Shown: in pieces, positions 43,590-52,351 of the stretch | Layout of the letters: every line of letters begins with the position of its first letter | How positions within the stretch are numbered: the first letter of the stretch is position 1 | The notes under the pieces: model-generated | Seen by the model: only the letters and a program-made list of their open reading frames with translations | Databases searched by the model: none | Told to the model about the DNA's origin: nothing | Source of the DNA: Pedobacter panaciterrae | Lineage (GTDB): Bacteria; Bacteroidota; Bacteroidia; Sphingobacteriales; Sphingobacteriaceae | Assembly (NCBI RefSeq): GCF_013204795.1 | Contig: NZ_JABMKW010000020.1 | Coordinates: forward strand, 1,302,001 to 1,366,000 | Reading direction: 5' to 3' | Length of the DNA stretch: 64,000 nucleotides | Made by a program: the position numbers and the translations under genes

Positions 43590-43808
43590 ATGATGACAAC
43601 CAAAAAGTCCTTCGACGTCCCGGCTCCTTACTACCCAATTCTTTACTCACCTGGCCATGCCATGACAGCCACCCAAAGGGAAGAATTTTGCAATGACGCC
43701 ACAGCAGGCTCAGTAAAAAAAGACAAACAGCAAAAGCAAATGCTCACCAGGTTGCCGATATTTTCAAAGGCCAACCTAGTAGATACAGTTAAACTTAAAC
43801 ACTCTTAA
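43590..43808 (+). CDS. leader-cassette small protein, copy 2
   Basis: A 72-aa protein (TKKSFDVPAPYYPILYSPGH, AMTATQREEFCNDATAG, then a basic KKDKQQKQ part). Its first 45 residues match the frameshifted copy at 32060. The pattern KKSF-V--P-YP--Y--G--MT and REE suggests a real protein family, which I do not recognise. Translation may start at the first or second ATG. It precedes two small membrane proteins on the same strand. Confidence 0.55.
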   Translation: MMTTKKSFDVPAPYYPILYSPGHAMTATQREEFCNDATAGSVKKDKQQKQMLTRLPIFSKANLVDTVKLKHS

Positions 43809-43818
43809 TCATTGAATT

Positions 43819-43974
43819 ATGACCGGATCAGCACCACCAGGTTTCGAAATAATACTCTTCATAATTATGGGAATAGCAGCCGTTGCTACTGTTGGGTATG
43901 TTATTTATGGGATTTATGAAGGAATAAATTTTATAATCAAAAAGTTATCAAAATGGAAGGAAAATCTGAAATAA
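43819..43974 (+). CDS. 51-residue single-helix membrane peptide
   Basis: ATG at 43819 opens MTGSAPPGFEIILFIIMGI, a single membrane helix (residues 9-33), and a basic tail (IKKLSKWKENLK). The stop overlaps the start of the next gene by 22 bases, indicating coupled translation. It is too short for most gene finders. Its size and layout resemble holin- or toxin-like membrane peptides, but nothing else supports that role. Confidence 0.5.
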   Translation: MTGSAPPGFEIILFIIMGIAAVATVGYVIYGIYEGINFIIKKLSKWKENLK

Positions 43975-44540
43975 TCATCAATGGCATTTATTCCGCCGTA
44001 GGCAACCTAAACACGTTTATGCTGGTAAGCGGCGGCCTTCTGTTACTCATCGTCGGAACCAAGTTTTTCTCACCGGATAAAAAAGCCTTTAAAGTTCCAA
44101 AACTAGATGTTGAAATACCATGGAAAAAAATCTGGATTATTCTTGCCGCATATACCATCGCGCATTTCTATTTTGCATTAATTTTAAATCAGCGCATTGA
44201 TAAACTACAAGCAAAAAGCCCAAGCGACATTCAAAAGGCAACTGTTTGGGAAGAAGTGACAAATGGCAGCGAAGGCGGTTTTATCTTTGCCGGAATGCAA
44301 AAAAGATTGAATACCCACAAAAAAACCTTTCTGGGAATCGACATTTATACCATGCAAAAAACAGATACCACCACCTGGATTTCCTTAGGAATGTCAATAC
44401 TATTATTCCTTAGCATATTTCAGCTTAGCGCATCAAAAAAAGAACTGGCCTTCTCTGCATACAGCGCGCTGATGATTTGTATTATCAACTGGGTAATTGG
44501 CGGCTGGTGGGCGATAAACATCTCGAATTTAGCCCCCTAA
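43953..44540 (+). CDS. four-helix membrane protein of unknown function
   Basis: A 195-aa protein with four hydrophobic helices: residues about 20-38, 55-75, 135-153 and 165-190. The middle hydrophilic loop carries VWEEVTNGSEGGFIFAGM. No catalytic motif is seen. It overlaps the preceding membrane peptide gene and is followed by a strong terminator. It belongs to the second leader cassette. Confidence 0.6.
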   Translation: MEGKSEIIINGIYSAVGNLNTFMLVSGGLLLLIVGTKFFSPDKKAFKVPKLDVEIPWKKIWIILAAYTIAHFYFALILNQRIDKLQAKSPSDIQKATVWEEVTNGSEGGFIFAGMQKRLNTHKKTFLGIDIYTMQKTDTTTWISLGMSILLFLSIFQLSASKKELAFSAYSALMICIINWVIGGWWAINISNLAP

Positions 44541-44549
44541 GGATATTGC

Positions 44550-44574
44550 AAAATAACAGATTTTTTGTTATTTT
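44550..44574 (+). terminator. intrinsic terminator of the leader-cassette 2 genes
   Basis: AAAATAACA pairs perfectly with TGTTATTTT around a 7-base loop of mostly T, 10 bases past the stop of the four-helix membrane protein. Confidence 0.75.
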
Positions 44575-44932
44575 ACCGATTACCTTTTTAAATTAAACCA
44601 GTCACCTATAAGGCTCTCGTAATCAAATTACTGAATCGCTATACATAATATAGTGTAGATGATAGTACCTACCGAGTCATTTTTGATTTCCGATTGGAGA
44701 AAACAGTGGAATCCCATCCATCATTATTGATCTGGATAATGATTATATTTAAGGTAGTCATTCCCCATAAGCTAACTTTTAAACATAAAGTCCGCATCAT
44801 AAAAGATGCCGGAGATAAGCTATGAAGAACTATGGTGAATTCTCGGACGCTGAAAACAGCAAGCAATTCCAGGGCAATAGCTTTCGTCCTAAGCTAAGGG
44901 AACACATTCTATAAATATACACTATATCAGAT
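44575..44932. other. intergenic region at the left edge of the defence island
   Basis: About 360 AT-rich bases. Only short frames occur (for example MIIFKVVIPHKLTFKHKV on the plus strand near 44739), none of which I can support. The change to lower GC towards the right begins here. Confidence 0.4.
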
Positions 44933-44962
44933 ATTCATTCAGAGCAAGTCCGATCCTACAAT

Positions 44963-45352
44963 ATGAGTCGGGTTAAAAGCAAAAATACAAAACCGGAATT
45001 AATAGTAAGAAAATTTCTGTACTCCCAGGGGTTTAGATATAAATTACACGTTAAGCAGTTACCCGGTAAACCCGATATTGTATTGCCAAAGTACAAAACC
45101 GTTATATTCGTTAATGGCTGTTTCTGGCACGGGCACGAAGGATGTAAATATTCTACACTTCCAAAGACGAGAACTGCGTGGTGGGATGAAAAAATAAAAA
45201 AAACTATAGCGAGGGATAATATTAATAAACACTCCCTTCTTAAAAGGGGCTGGGCCGTTATTACATTTTGGGCATGTGGCTTAAAAATAAAAGAAAAAAG
45301 GACTCAACTACTAGATCAGCTAATTAATACTATTAAGCAGAAGATTGGCTAG
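44963..45352 (+). CDS. vsr: very short patch repair endonuclease
   Basis: A 129-aa Vsr endonuclease, which nicks beside T:G mismatches formed by deamination of 5-methylcytosine. It has MSRVKSKNTKPELIVRKFL, the active-site Asp in PGKPDIVLP and the metal and zinc ligands in GCFWHGHEGC. The frame is open upstream and reads SDIHSEQVRSYN directly before this Met, exactly what is usual in the family, but the codon expected for the initiating Met is ATA (44924). The 3' end overlaps the convergent cytosine methyltransferase gene by 20 bases. Confidence 0.9.
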   Translation: MSRVKSKNTKPELIVRKFLYSQGFRYKLHVKQLPGKPDIVLPKYKTVIFVNGCFWHGHEGCKYSTLPKTRTAWWDEKIKKTIARDNINKHSLLKRGWAVITFWACGLKIKEKRTQLLDQLINTIKQKIG

Positions 45353-46403
45353 CTCCTTTATTTAAGCAAATGTTTTCATTTAGATATTTATCTAAATGCG
45401 TTTTTATATTAGCCGATTGTATTAGGCTGAATGCCGGTGGCAATGCATTACCAATAAGCAATGCCAACGCTTGTTTTGGTATGTCAAGCGGAAATTTATA
45501 GTTTTTCGGAAATGATTGTATTAATGCCGCCTCACGAGGTGTAATAACTCTATTTTCTTCCGGATGCAAAAATCTTCCTTTTGAAGGGTTGAGGCACCCC
45601 CCTGTTATGGTCGTGGAATAATCATCCCATCTTAAGCGGCCGTAAACGTCATTAAAACCAACATTCTCTTTAGCATGACATTTTAACTGGTATTCTTTAG
45701 GAAGGTCCTTCCAGCTCCCCCCATCTTTAGGCGTTAGTTTTATACGATCTAATACTTTAACAGTATGATTTGCTATGATTTTGTGTAAGGGATCAATCGT
45801 GGTTGTAATCGACTCCATTTTACCTATTGCGGCCCTTACGGTGACTTTCTTCTTCGAAGGCTCGGCAATTTTTATGGGTGCCAATCGAGAGCCAATTAAC
45901 ACCAATCTCCTTCTTTGTTGCGGAACACCATAGTCTTTAACATTCACAACATCGATATCGATATAGTAGCCAAGTTTTTTTAATTCGGAAACCACTTTTT
46001 TAAACAAATAATAATCTTTAAGCGCGGGAACGTTTTCCATCATTATAGTATACGGCAGAAGTTCTCGAACCATCCTTAAATATTCTAGGACTAAATTGTT
46101 TCTGTCATCTCTAACATTTTTCCCATTTAAGCGCCTCATAGATGAAAATCCCTGACATGGCGGGCATCCTGCGAGGAGATGTAAAGTTTCACCATCCAAT
46201 TTTTCTCTGATTTCTTCAGATGTGATTTTGCGAATGTCTTTATCTATAACATGGGTTTTTTTGTGATTCAGCTTAAAGCCTTTAACGGCATAATCTAAGA
46301 TTTCTATAGCCACTTTTGTCTCGAAGCCAGCTTCATGCATACCCTGAGTTAAGCCTCCGACTCCTGAAAATAGATCTATACTAGAATATTTTAGTTTAAA
46401 CAC
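45333..46403 (-). CDS. dcm: DNA (cytosine-5-)-methyltransferase
   Basis: A 356-aa C5 methyltransferase: motif I (DLFSGVGGLTQG), motif IV with the catalytic Cys83 (GCPPCQGFS), motif VI (MMENVPAL), motif VIII (QQRRRLVLIGSR) and motifs IX-X at the end (TPREAALIQSFP, GNALPP). The target-recognition region lies at about 190-270. No matching restriction endonuclease is adjacent, but a Vsr gene is, which repairs damage caused by this enzyme. It may protect host DNA or be an orphan methylase of the island. Confidence 0.93.
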   Translation of the reverse strand: MFKLKYSSIDLFSGVGGLTQGMHEAGFETKVAIEILDYAVKGFKLNHKKTHVIDKDIRKITSEEIREKLDGETLHLLAGCPPCQGFSSMRRLNGKNVRDDRNNLVLEYLRMVRELLPYTIMMENVPALKDYYLFKKVVSELKKLGYYIDIDVVNVKDYGVPQQRRRLVLIGSRLAPIKIAEPSKKKVTVRAAIGKMESITTTIDPLHKIIANHTVKVLDRIKLTPKDGGSWKDLPKEYQLKCHAKENVGFNDVYGRLRWDDYSTTITGGCLNPSKGRFLHPEENRVITPREAALIQSFPKNYKFPLDIPKQALALLIGNALPPAFSLIQSANIKTHLDKYLNENICLNKGASQSSA

Positions 46404-46460
46404 AAAAAAATAGAATGAAAGTAAAATGTAATCTTTATTTTAGTAAAAATACGAAGATCC

Positions 46461-49376
46461 ATGTCAATTAACCAAATTTTAAAGGCAGAACTTACAGAGG
46501 AACAGTATAAAGCTGTGATTGACAACAATAAAGAGATTTTATGCTTAGCGTGTGCCGGATCTGGGAAGTCCAGGACATTGGCTTATAGAATAGCAAGATT
46601 AATAGCAGAGGGGGCTAGTGCAGAGAGTATAGTTGCATTTACCTTTACTGAAAAGGCAGCAGAATCAATTAAACGACGAGTTGCCGAAGCATTAGAAAAA
46701 TGCGGATTTTCTCCGATCCTTGTGGGGGCAATGTCTATCGGAACCATACACTCCTATTGTCAGCATCTTCTGGGTGAGATGGATCCTAAATATAGACAAT
46801 TTGATGTCCTGGATGAAAACAGATTAAAATTATTCATCTTAAGCCGGTACCCGAAACTAAGTGTGCAAGATGTTAGGGCTTCAAAAAATCTAGGAATGTT
46901 TGCAACAATCAACGAAGTTTCAAATTGTTGGAAAATAGCAAATGATGAAATGATTTCGTTTGAAGATCTAGATGTACACGATCCTTATATTGCTGATACC
47001 CTTAAAAAATTATATTCATTATTAGATAAAGATCAGTATATCGATTTTTCTTTAATGATAAGGTTGGTGGTTGAGGCACTGGAAGCTAAGGATCGTTCGG
47101 TAGGGTTAGCCTTGCAAAACGTCAAACATCTACTCGTTGATGAGTATCAAGATGTTAATCCTTCACAAGAGAAGTTAATTAAAGGCATCTATAATTTAAT
47201 TGAAACCCTAATAGTAGTAGGTGATGATGACCAATCAATTTACGCATGGAGAGGTGCTGATGTTAATAACATAATTGAATTTAGCGTCAGATATCCGAAT
47301 AGCAGTATTCATACTTTGTCTGAAAACTTTAGAAGTACTAGGGCTATTGTCGAAACTGCCGATAATTTTATAACAAACATTCTTTCTACCACCCGCATAA
47401 GTAAATCACCCATTTCTCACAGTGATGGAAATGTTAGACATTTAGGAAATCTATGGTTTGATAATCCAATAGAGGAAGCAGAATGGATCGCAGGCAGAAT
47501 AAAGGACCTGTTAGGAACAAAGTACGTTGAAAATGGATCGGAACGCGGACTGACAAAGGCCGATTTCGCCATATTGATGAGGTCAGTATCAGGAGGAACA
47601 AGAAACGGAGATCCGGCCAGACATAGCGTGTATACTCAGGCTTTGACCAATGCGAACATTAGTTATTCGATAGAGGCAGAAGGAAGCATCTTTACAAGGC
47701 CGTACGGAACTGTACTAAGGGGGACCATGGAGCTTTTAAGAGAACCGGGGGTTACAAGAGAAGAGCTGAAAAAATTCTTTGATGAAGAAATCATATTACA
47801 TTTTCCTCATGCAAATTTTCGCGAATTAGCAAAGATAATTGGCAACTGGAATACTAAAATACATACTCCGATGGGTGGAGCGCGTCGAAAAGTTTACCCT
47901 CAAGAGCTAATTCACGAATTGTTAAATGCTTTTGGGGTTCATAAAACCAAATTTGATGATCATGTTTTAAGAGACTTAGGTGTTTTTAGCAGTATAATTT
48001 TAGATGTTGAAAAGGTCTTTGTAAGTATTGACGACTCATGGAGATTTACAAGCGTTCTTAATTTTTTGCAAAACGTTGCGGAAACCGGTTATGATGTAAC
48101 CCAAATTGATTTGTTTTCTAAACCGGACTCCGTTACGATTTCTACTGTACATAAGATGAAGGGGTTAGAGTTTCCCGTTGTTTTCATTGTTGATGTAGTG
48201 CAGCAGAGATTCCCGGTTAGCAATTCTCAATATCGGGGATTTTTACCGCATTCAGTGATACAGGAAGCGTTAGACAAAAGATTATATTCGACGGATATTT
48301 ATGGTGAAGCTAGATTATTTTATACGGCATTAACACGAGCAGAACGGATATTGTATGTTACTGGCAGCGAAAATCATCCGGGATTAAAAAGGCCAAAGAA
48401 GCAATCGGAATTTAAGCTTAGACTAAACCATTCTGAAATCACTGTCGATGCCACCAGCTTACCTAATGGTCTTGAGAAAATAGCAGAGAAAAGAAGAATT
48501 GATGATAATTCGATGCCAACTAGTTTTACGGAGATTAAAGATTATCTGGAATGTCCTATGAAGTATAAATATCGAAAGATATTCGGCTTTAGTCCGGCCG
48601 TGCCAGAATTATTTGGATTTGGTTTGACTACCCATGCTGCAATAAATAAACTTCACAAGCAATTTTCTAATTCTAAGCCTACCAAGGATGACGGGATACA
48701 AGCTGTAGAAGATATTTTTCATCTAAAGCATGTTTTTGCATCCAATGATCCTGAGAGGAAAGGACCATTCGAAAACGCTAAGGCAAAGTCAAAGGAAATC
48801 GTAGGGAATTATGCCAAAGATTATCCTGACGATTTCGTACAGATGCGACAATTAGAACAAAGTTTTGAAATCAAGGCCGGAAATGCAGTAATTACCGGAG
48901 CAATAGATTTACTTTTAAAAGAAGACGTTAATGGTGCGATCTTGGAGGCCAAGGTTATTGATTTTAAGTCCATGGATCATCCTAAGGATCCAGATCCGTA
49001 TTTTTGGATTAATCTTTCCTTGCAGGTTCAGTTATATGCTTATGCTTCTAAAATCGTACTTAATGAAAATGCAAAAACGGGTTCAGTTCATTTGTTAAAG
49101 GCCAACCAGAGGATTGATATTCCAATTGATGACATGGATATAGAATCTGCAGTTGAGAATATTAGATGGGCAGTGGACAGAATATTAAATCAAGATTTCC
49201 CCTTTAGACCAAGCTTTTCTAAATGTGGAGATTGTGATTTTAAGCTTATTTGTCCGAAAATAGCAAGTGATTTTTCGGTAAAAGAAATGCCGTCCCCTAT
49301 TAGCATACCGGGTCCTAATGGTAATGAAAGTATTATGGTAGCTGCTTTTAGCGATTACGAAGAAGCACAATTTTAG
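46461..49376 (+). CDS. UvrD/Rep-like helicase fused to a PD-(D/E)XK iron-sulfur nuclease
   Basis: A 971-aa protein. The helicase half starts with the Walker A motif CAGSGKSRTLAYRIARL (residues 31-47), has LLVDEYQDVNPSQEKL (Walker B), GDDDQSIYAWRGAD and VSTVHKMKGLEFPVVFI-like motif V (TISTVHKMKGLEF). Residues about 680-950 are a RecB/Cas4-like nuclease: CPMKYKYR, EAKVIDFKSMD, then FSKCGDCDFKLICP giving the four-Cys cluster. AddB- or Cas4-like nucleases of this kind process DNA ends. It is first of a tight operon with an HTH protein (12-base gap) and a Doc toxin. Confidence 0.9.
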   Translation: MSINQILKAELTEEQYKAVIDNNKEILCLACAGSGKSRTLAYRIARLIAEGASAESIVAFTFTEKAAESIKRRVAEALEKCGFSPILVGAMSIGTIHSYCQHLLGEMDPKYRQFDVLDENRLKLFILSRYPKLSVQDVRASKNLGMFATINEVSNCWKIANDEMISFEDLDVHDPYIADTLKKLYSLLDKDQYIDFSLMIRLVVEALEAKDRSVGLALQNVKHLLVDEYQDVNPSQEKLIKGIYNLIETLIVVGDDDQSIYAWRGADVNNIIEFSVRYPNSSIHTLSENFRSTRAIVETADNFITNILSTTRISKSPISHSDGNVRHLGNLWFDNPIEEAEWIAGRIKDLLGTKYVENGSERGLTKADFAILMRSVSGGTRNGDPARHSVYTQALTNANISYSIEAEGSIFTRPYGTVLRGTMELLREPGVTREELKKFFDEEIILHFPHANFRELAKIIGNWNTKIHTPMGGARRKVYPQELIHELLNAFGVHKTKFDDHVLRDLGVFSSIILDVEKVFVSIDDSWRFTSVLNFLQNVAETGYDVTQIDLFSKPDSVTISTVHKMKGLEFPVVFIVDVVQQRFPVSNSQYRGFLPHSVIQEALDKRLYSTDIYGEARLFYTALTRAERILYVTGSENHPGLKRPKKQSEFKLRLNHSEITVDATSLPNGLEKIAEKRRIDDNSMPTSFTEIKDYLECPMKYKYRKIFGFSPAVPELFGFGLTTHAAINKLHKQFSNSKPTKDDGIQAVEDIFHLKHVFASNDPERKGPFENAKAKSKEIVGNYAKDYPDDFVQMRQLEQSFEIKAGNAVITGAIDLLLKEDVNGAILEAKVIDFKSMDHPKDPDPYFWINLSLQVQLYAYASKIVLNENAKTGSVHLLKANQRIDIPIDDMDIESAVENIRWAVDRILNQDFPFRPSFSKCGDCDFKLICPKIASDFSVKEMPSPISIPGPNGNESIMVAAFSDYEEAQF

Positions 49377-49388
49377 TATTTTTGTAAC

Positions 49389-50420
49389 ATGAAGGATTTA
49401 ACAAGTTCAAATATTCACAGAAAGAATGTTCTAAATAATAATCCGGCGTTAAAGGAAATATATAAAGAACTTTCATTTCCGGGCATAATTTTCGAAGGTA
49501 AATATAGATTTACTAAGCGGCAAGTTGCGACTTTTTATGAAGTAGACGATAGAACCGTTGAGCGATACATTGAAAGCAATGTTCAAGAATTTAAAGAAAG
49601 CGGCTACGAGATTATTCAAGGAAATGAACTTAAAATTTTCAAGCTGCTAAAGGTTGGCGACAAACATGTCGTTGACCTTCCAGAACTCGGGATTGATAAA
49701 TTCGCACCTAGCCTGGGAATATTTTCGTTCAAAGCATTTCTAAATCTGGGAATGTTACTTACGGATAGCGATAATGCTAAGCTGTTACGAACTTTGGTAT
49801 TGAATATTGTTATTGATACACTAAATAAGAAAGTAGGAGGAAAAACAAAATATATTAATCAACGAGAAGAAGAGTTTGTTTCAAGTGCAATAAGAGAATA
49901 CAACTACAGAGAGGCATTTACTAATGCTATTGATGAATTTATCGAACCAAATAAATTTAAATATTCTCAATTAACGGATAAAATATATAAAAGCATATTT
50001 AAAGAAAATGCTAAAGAATATCGGCAAATTCTAAATTTAAATTATAACGAAAGTGTCAGATCTACAATGTATTCTGAGGTCCTTGATCTAATAGCCAGCT
50101 ATGAAAATGGTTTTAGTAGCAATCTTAAGAAAACTTCCGAACAGTACAACAGGAAATTAAAGCTATCCGAAGCAAATTCGTTATTCAGAGAATTTGAACT
50201 TCAATCGGAGGCATTATATCTTCCCTTAATTGAAAAAGCAAGAAGCATAATGGCAAGCAGAGATATGGCGCTAAGGGATGCAATGCATGAAAAATTGAAA
50301 AACTATATTACATACCTTAACTCTGAGGATTTTGAGAAATTTTTAGGTGAACGAAGCATGGCACTTGAAGATACTTTAAGCCAGAATAAAGAGGTGTTTC
50401 AAAGACTAAAGGATAGGTAA
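49389..50420 (+). CDS. helix-turn-helix DNA-binding protein, partner of Doc toxin
   Basis: A 343-aa protein. An HTH lies at about residues 37-60 (YRFTKRQVATFYEVDDRTVERYI), like those of RhuM or plasmid-encoded Doc partners. The rest is helical, with long amphipathic stretches (SEANSLFREFELQSEALYL). It lies 12 bases after the helicase-nuclease gene and 3 before the Doc gene, so it is probably the regulator or antitoxin of Doc (inference). Not close to Phd. Confidence 0.6.
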   Translation: MKDLTSSNIHRKNVLNNNPALKEIYKELSFPGIIFEGKYRFTKRQVATFYEVDDRTVERYIESNVQEFKESGYEIIQGNELKIFKLLKVGDKHVVDLPELGIDKFAPSLGIFSFKAFLNLGMLLTDSDNAKLLRTLVLNIVIDTLNKKVGGKTKYINQREEEFVSSAIREYNYREAFTNAIDEFIEPNKFKYSQLTDKIYKSIFKENAKEYRQILNLNYNESVRSTMYSEVLDLIASYENGFSSNLKKTSEQYNRKLKLSEANSLFREFELQSEALYLPLIEKARSIMASRDMALRDAMHEKLKNYITYLNSEDFEKFLGERSMALEDTLSQNKEVFQRLKDR

Positions 50421-50423
50421 GTA

Positions 50424-50891
50424 ATGGTGTGCAATTATTTTGATTTAACACATGCCAAGGCAACTCATAAGTTTATTATTGAGTTATCAGGTGGCTTACT
50501 GGGAGAACGGGATATTTTCCTATTGGAAAGTGTACTCGAGCACATACAAAGTGATCTTTATTATCCTGAATTCGAGGATAAATTAACACATTTAGTTTAT
50601 TCGGTTAATAAAGGCCATGCTTTTAATGACGGCAATAAAAGAACAAGTATTGCCCTTGGAGGCTATTTTTTAGAAATTAACGGTTTAGGCATTTTGGGGT
50701 CTAAATTTATTTCAGAAATGGAAAATATTGCAGTTCACGTGGCAGACAATAGAATCAATAAGGAGCTGCTGCACGAGGTTATTTGCTCTATACTCATCGA
50801 AGAAGATTACAACGAAGAATTGCAGATAAAGTTAATAGACGCTATTTCAATACCAATTCAACCAGAAGATGAAGAGGACAATATGTTTTAG
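50424..50891 (+). CDS. Doc-type Fic-domain toxin
   Basis: A 155-aa Fic-fold protein. The motif GHAFNDGNKRTS (His65, Gly70-Asn71-Lys72) is the Doc variant HxFx(D/N)xNK, and Doc kinases phosphorylate EF-Tu and stop translation. The AMPylator-type HPFxxGNGR motif is absent. The size is close to that of P1 Doc (126 aa) plus a short tail. It follows a DNA-binding protein gene by 3 bases and ends the helicase operon. Confidence 0.85.
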   Translation: MVCNYFDLTHAKATHKFIIELSGGLLGERDIFLLESVLEHIQSDLYYPEFEDKLTHLVYSVNKGHAFNDGNKRTSIALGGYFLEINGLGILGSKFISEMENIAVHVADNRINKELLHEVICSILIEEDYNEELQIKLIDAISIPIQPEDEEDNMF

Positions 50892-50905
50892 TTAATTTAC
50901 AACTG

Positions 50906-51451
50906 CTATAATTGGAAATCAACTCTCACTACATTCTTGAATTCACAATCTTTAATGTACTGTATAGCCATTCTTTTTTTTTCTTCACTTGCTACGATTC
51001 CAAAGCGTCCAGAATTAAAATTTACATAAATCTCTCCGTTTTCACAGAAATACAATTCCCCTCCTATATATGCTTTCCCTTCAATTCCGGTTATATTCGT
51101 ATGACAGACATAAGGTTTTTTAGGAACCAATGACTTCCTTTTTATATTAGTAGTCATTTCCCAAATAATTTTGATACTCTCCTGATCGATAACCCATAAA
51201 AAACATTTTAAAGGATAACTATTGCCATTTTTTATTTTTTTTGTCTCGAGTTCCTCGTCACTCACCAAAAGATGATTGTGAAATTGTTTAGGATATCCAT
51301 TATTCCTTCCGTCAGAAATGAAATCAAAAAAAAGATCATTTTCTTTTTCTCCTTCTAGGACGTCGATATTCCTGTCTTTATTTTTTTGCCCTTCAAATGC
51401 AAAAATAAGAGGTGATAAACCTTCGATATGATTAGGCTGGAGCGCTGGCAT
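50906..51451 (-). CDS. unknown protein of the GHKL-REC cassette
   Basis: A 181-aa protein of mixed layout, with a beta-rich second half (GIEGKAYIGGELYFCENGEI, YVNFNSGRFGIV). It has no signal peptide, membrane helix or recognised catalytic motif. It starts 9 bases after the REC-like gene, so it is the third gene of the cassette and the best candidate for an output or effector component, by position only. Confidence 0.55.
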   Translation of the reverse strand: MPALQPNHIEGLSPLIFAFEGQKNKDRNIDVLEGEKENDLFFDFISDGRNNGYPKQFHNHLLVSDEELETKKIKNGNSYPLKCFLWVIDQESIKIIWEMTTNIKRKSLVPKKPYVCHTNITGIEGKAYIGGELYFCENGEIYVNFNSGRFGIVASEEKKRMAIQYIKDCEFKNVVRVDFQL

Positions 51452-51460
51452 ATAATTTAT

Positions 51461-52351
51461 TTAGATATTTAAAAATCCTTTTTCTAAAGTTTCTTCGAGT
51501 TGGTCAATGGAAAATTCTTTGAGAATATCCACATAGGAAATCTTTTCCAGGAAATCTAATTGTTTATCTTTTAACAAATGATTGTCGGGTGTAATTAGGT
51601 ATCCTTTCATGCGATTTATATAAAGAAAAAGCTTAGCGTCATTTAGTACTTTTTCGACAGACGATGCGTTGATTATAAAATCAATTTTATTCATTTCCTC
51701 AAGAACGTATTCATTTCCTAATATCCTTTGTAGGAATAAAATGTCGCTCGCTTTATCTAAATAATTATTTGAGGTGAATTTTATTGGTATCCCAGAGATT
51801 TTGATACTACCGCTATCTTTTGCCGAGCCAATAATATATTGTAATATGAATTCTTCAGATGAAAAAGTCGATTTATTCTTACGGCTTTTTACGAACAGCT
51901 GAAATCTCTCGACAAAAGGTATGAATTCTTTCGTATTCAATAGTTTGGGCAGCTCATCTCCCTTTTTTGAATATACAAAAATAAATGCGGTTGTGCTTTT
52001 TAACAAATCTATTAACCAGTTTTTGGCATTTTGACTATAGATTTGGGCATTTGGATATTCCCAATCATATATAATTATATCCGGCATAAAATTTTCTTCT
52101 AAGCCTTGTAGAGCTTGAGTAGGAGTACTGAAACCAAATAGATCAATTAGTCCCTCTTCCGATGCTTCACTCGAAATAATATCTATAATTAATTGTTGTA
52201 ATTCCGCTAAATGTACCCAATCGCTATTTACCGCAAGATGAAAAAGATTATCTTTAGAGATAGCAGAGTTATAGATCCCCGATTTTCTAAATTCGGGAAT
52301 TTTAGGGAATTCATCGTCTATTATAAAAACGTTTACAGGTTTAGTCTTCAT
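51461..52351 (-). CDS. REC-like (response-regulator receiver) protein with insertion
   Basis: A 296-aa protein. FIIDDE (Asp12, Asp13) and IIIYDWEYP (Asp96) match the acidic pair and phosphoacceptor of a receiver domain, and FVYSKKGDE (Lys129-130) matches the conserved Lys. The spacing from the acidic pair to Asp96 is about 84 residues instead of about 45, so the domain has an insertion. The rest, residues 150-296, is unassigned and lacks an HTH, so it is not a usual transcription regulator. Its ATG overlaps the end of the ATPase gene by 11 bases, as expected for a cognate pair. Confidence 0.7.
   Translation of the reverse strand: MKTKPVNVFIIDDEFPKIPEFRKSGIYNSAISKDNLFHLAVNSDWVHLAELQQLIIDIISSEASEEGLIDLFGFSTPTQALQGLEENFMPDIIIYDWEYPNAQIYSQNAKNWLIDLLKSTTAFIFVYSKKGDELPKLLNTKEFIPFVERFQLFVKSRKNKSTFSSEEFILQYIIGSAKDSGSIKISGIPIKFTSNNYLDKASDILFLQRILGNEYVLEEMNKIDFIINASSVEKVLNDAKLFLYINRMKGYLITPDNHLLKDKQLDFLEKISYVDILKEFSIDQLEETLEKGFLNI

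Noticed and set aside
44669..44866. 65-aa minus-strand frame before vsr
   Set aside because: No start context, no family resemblance, and low complexity; treated as non-coding.
50424..50891. AMP-transferring Fic enzyme
   Set aside because: The motif is HAFNDGNKRT, the Doc variant with Lys, not HPFxxGNGR.
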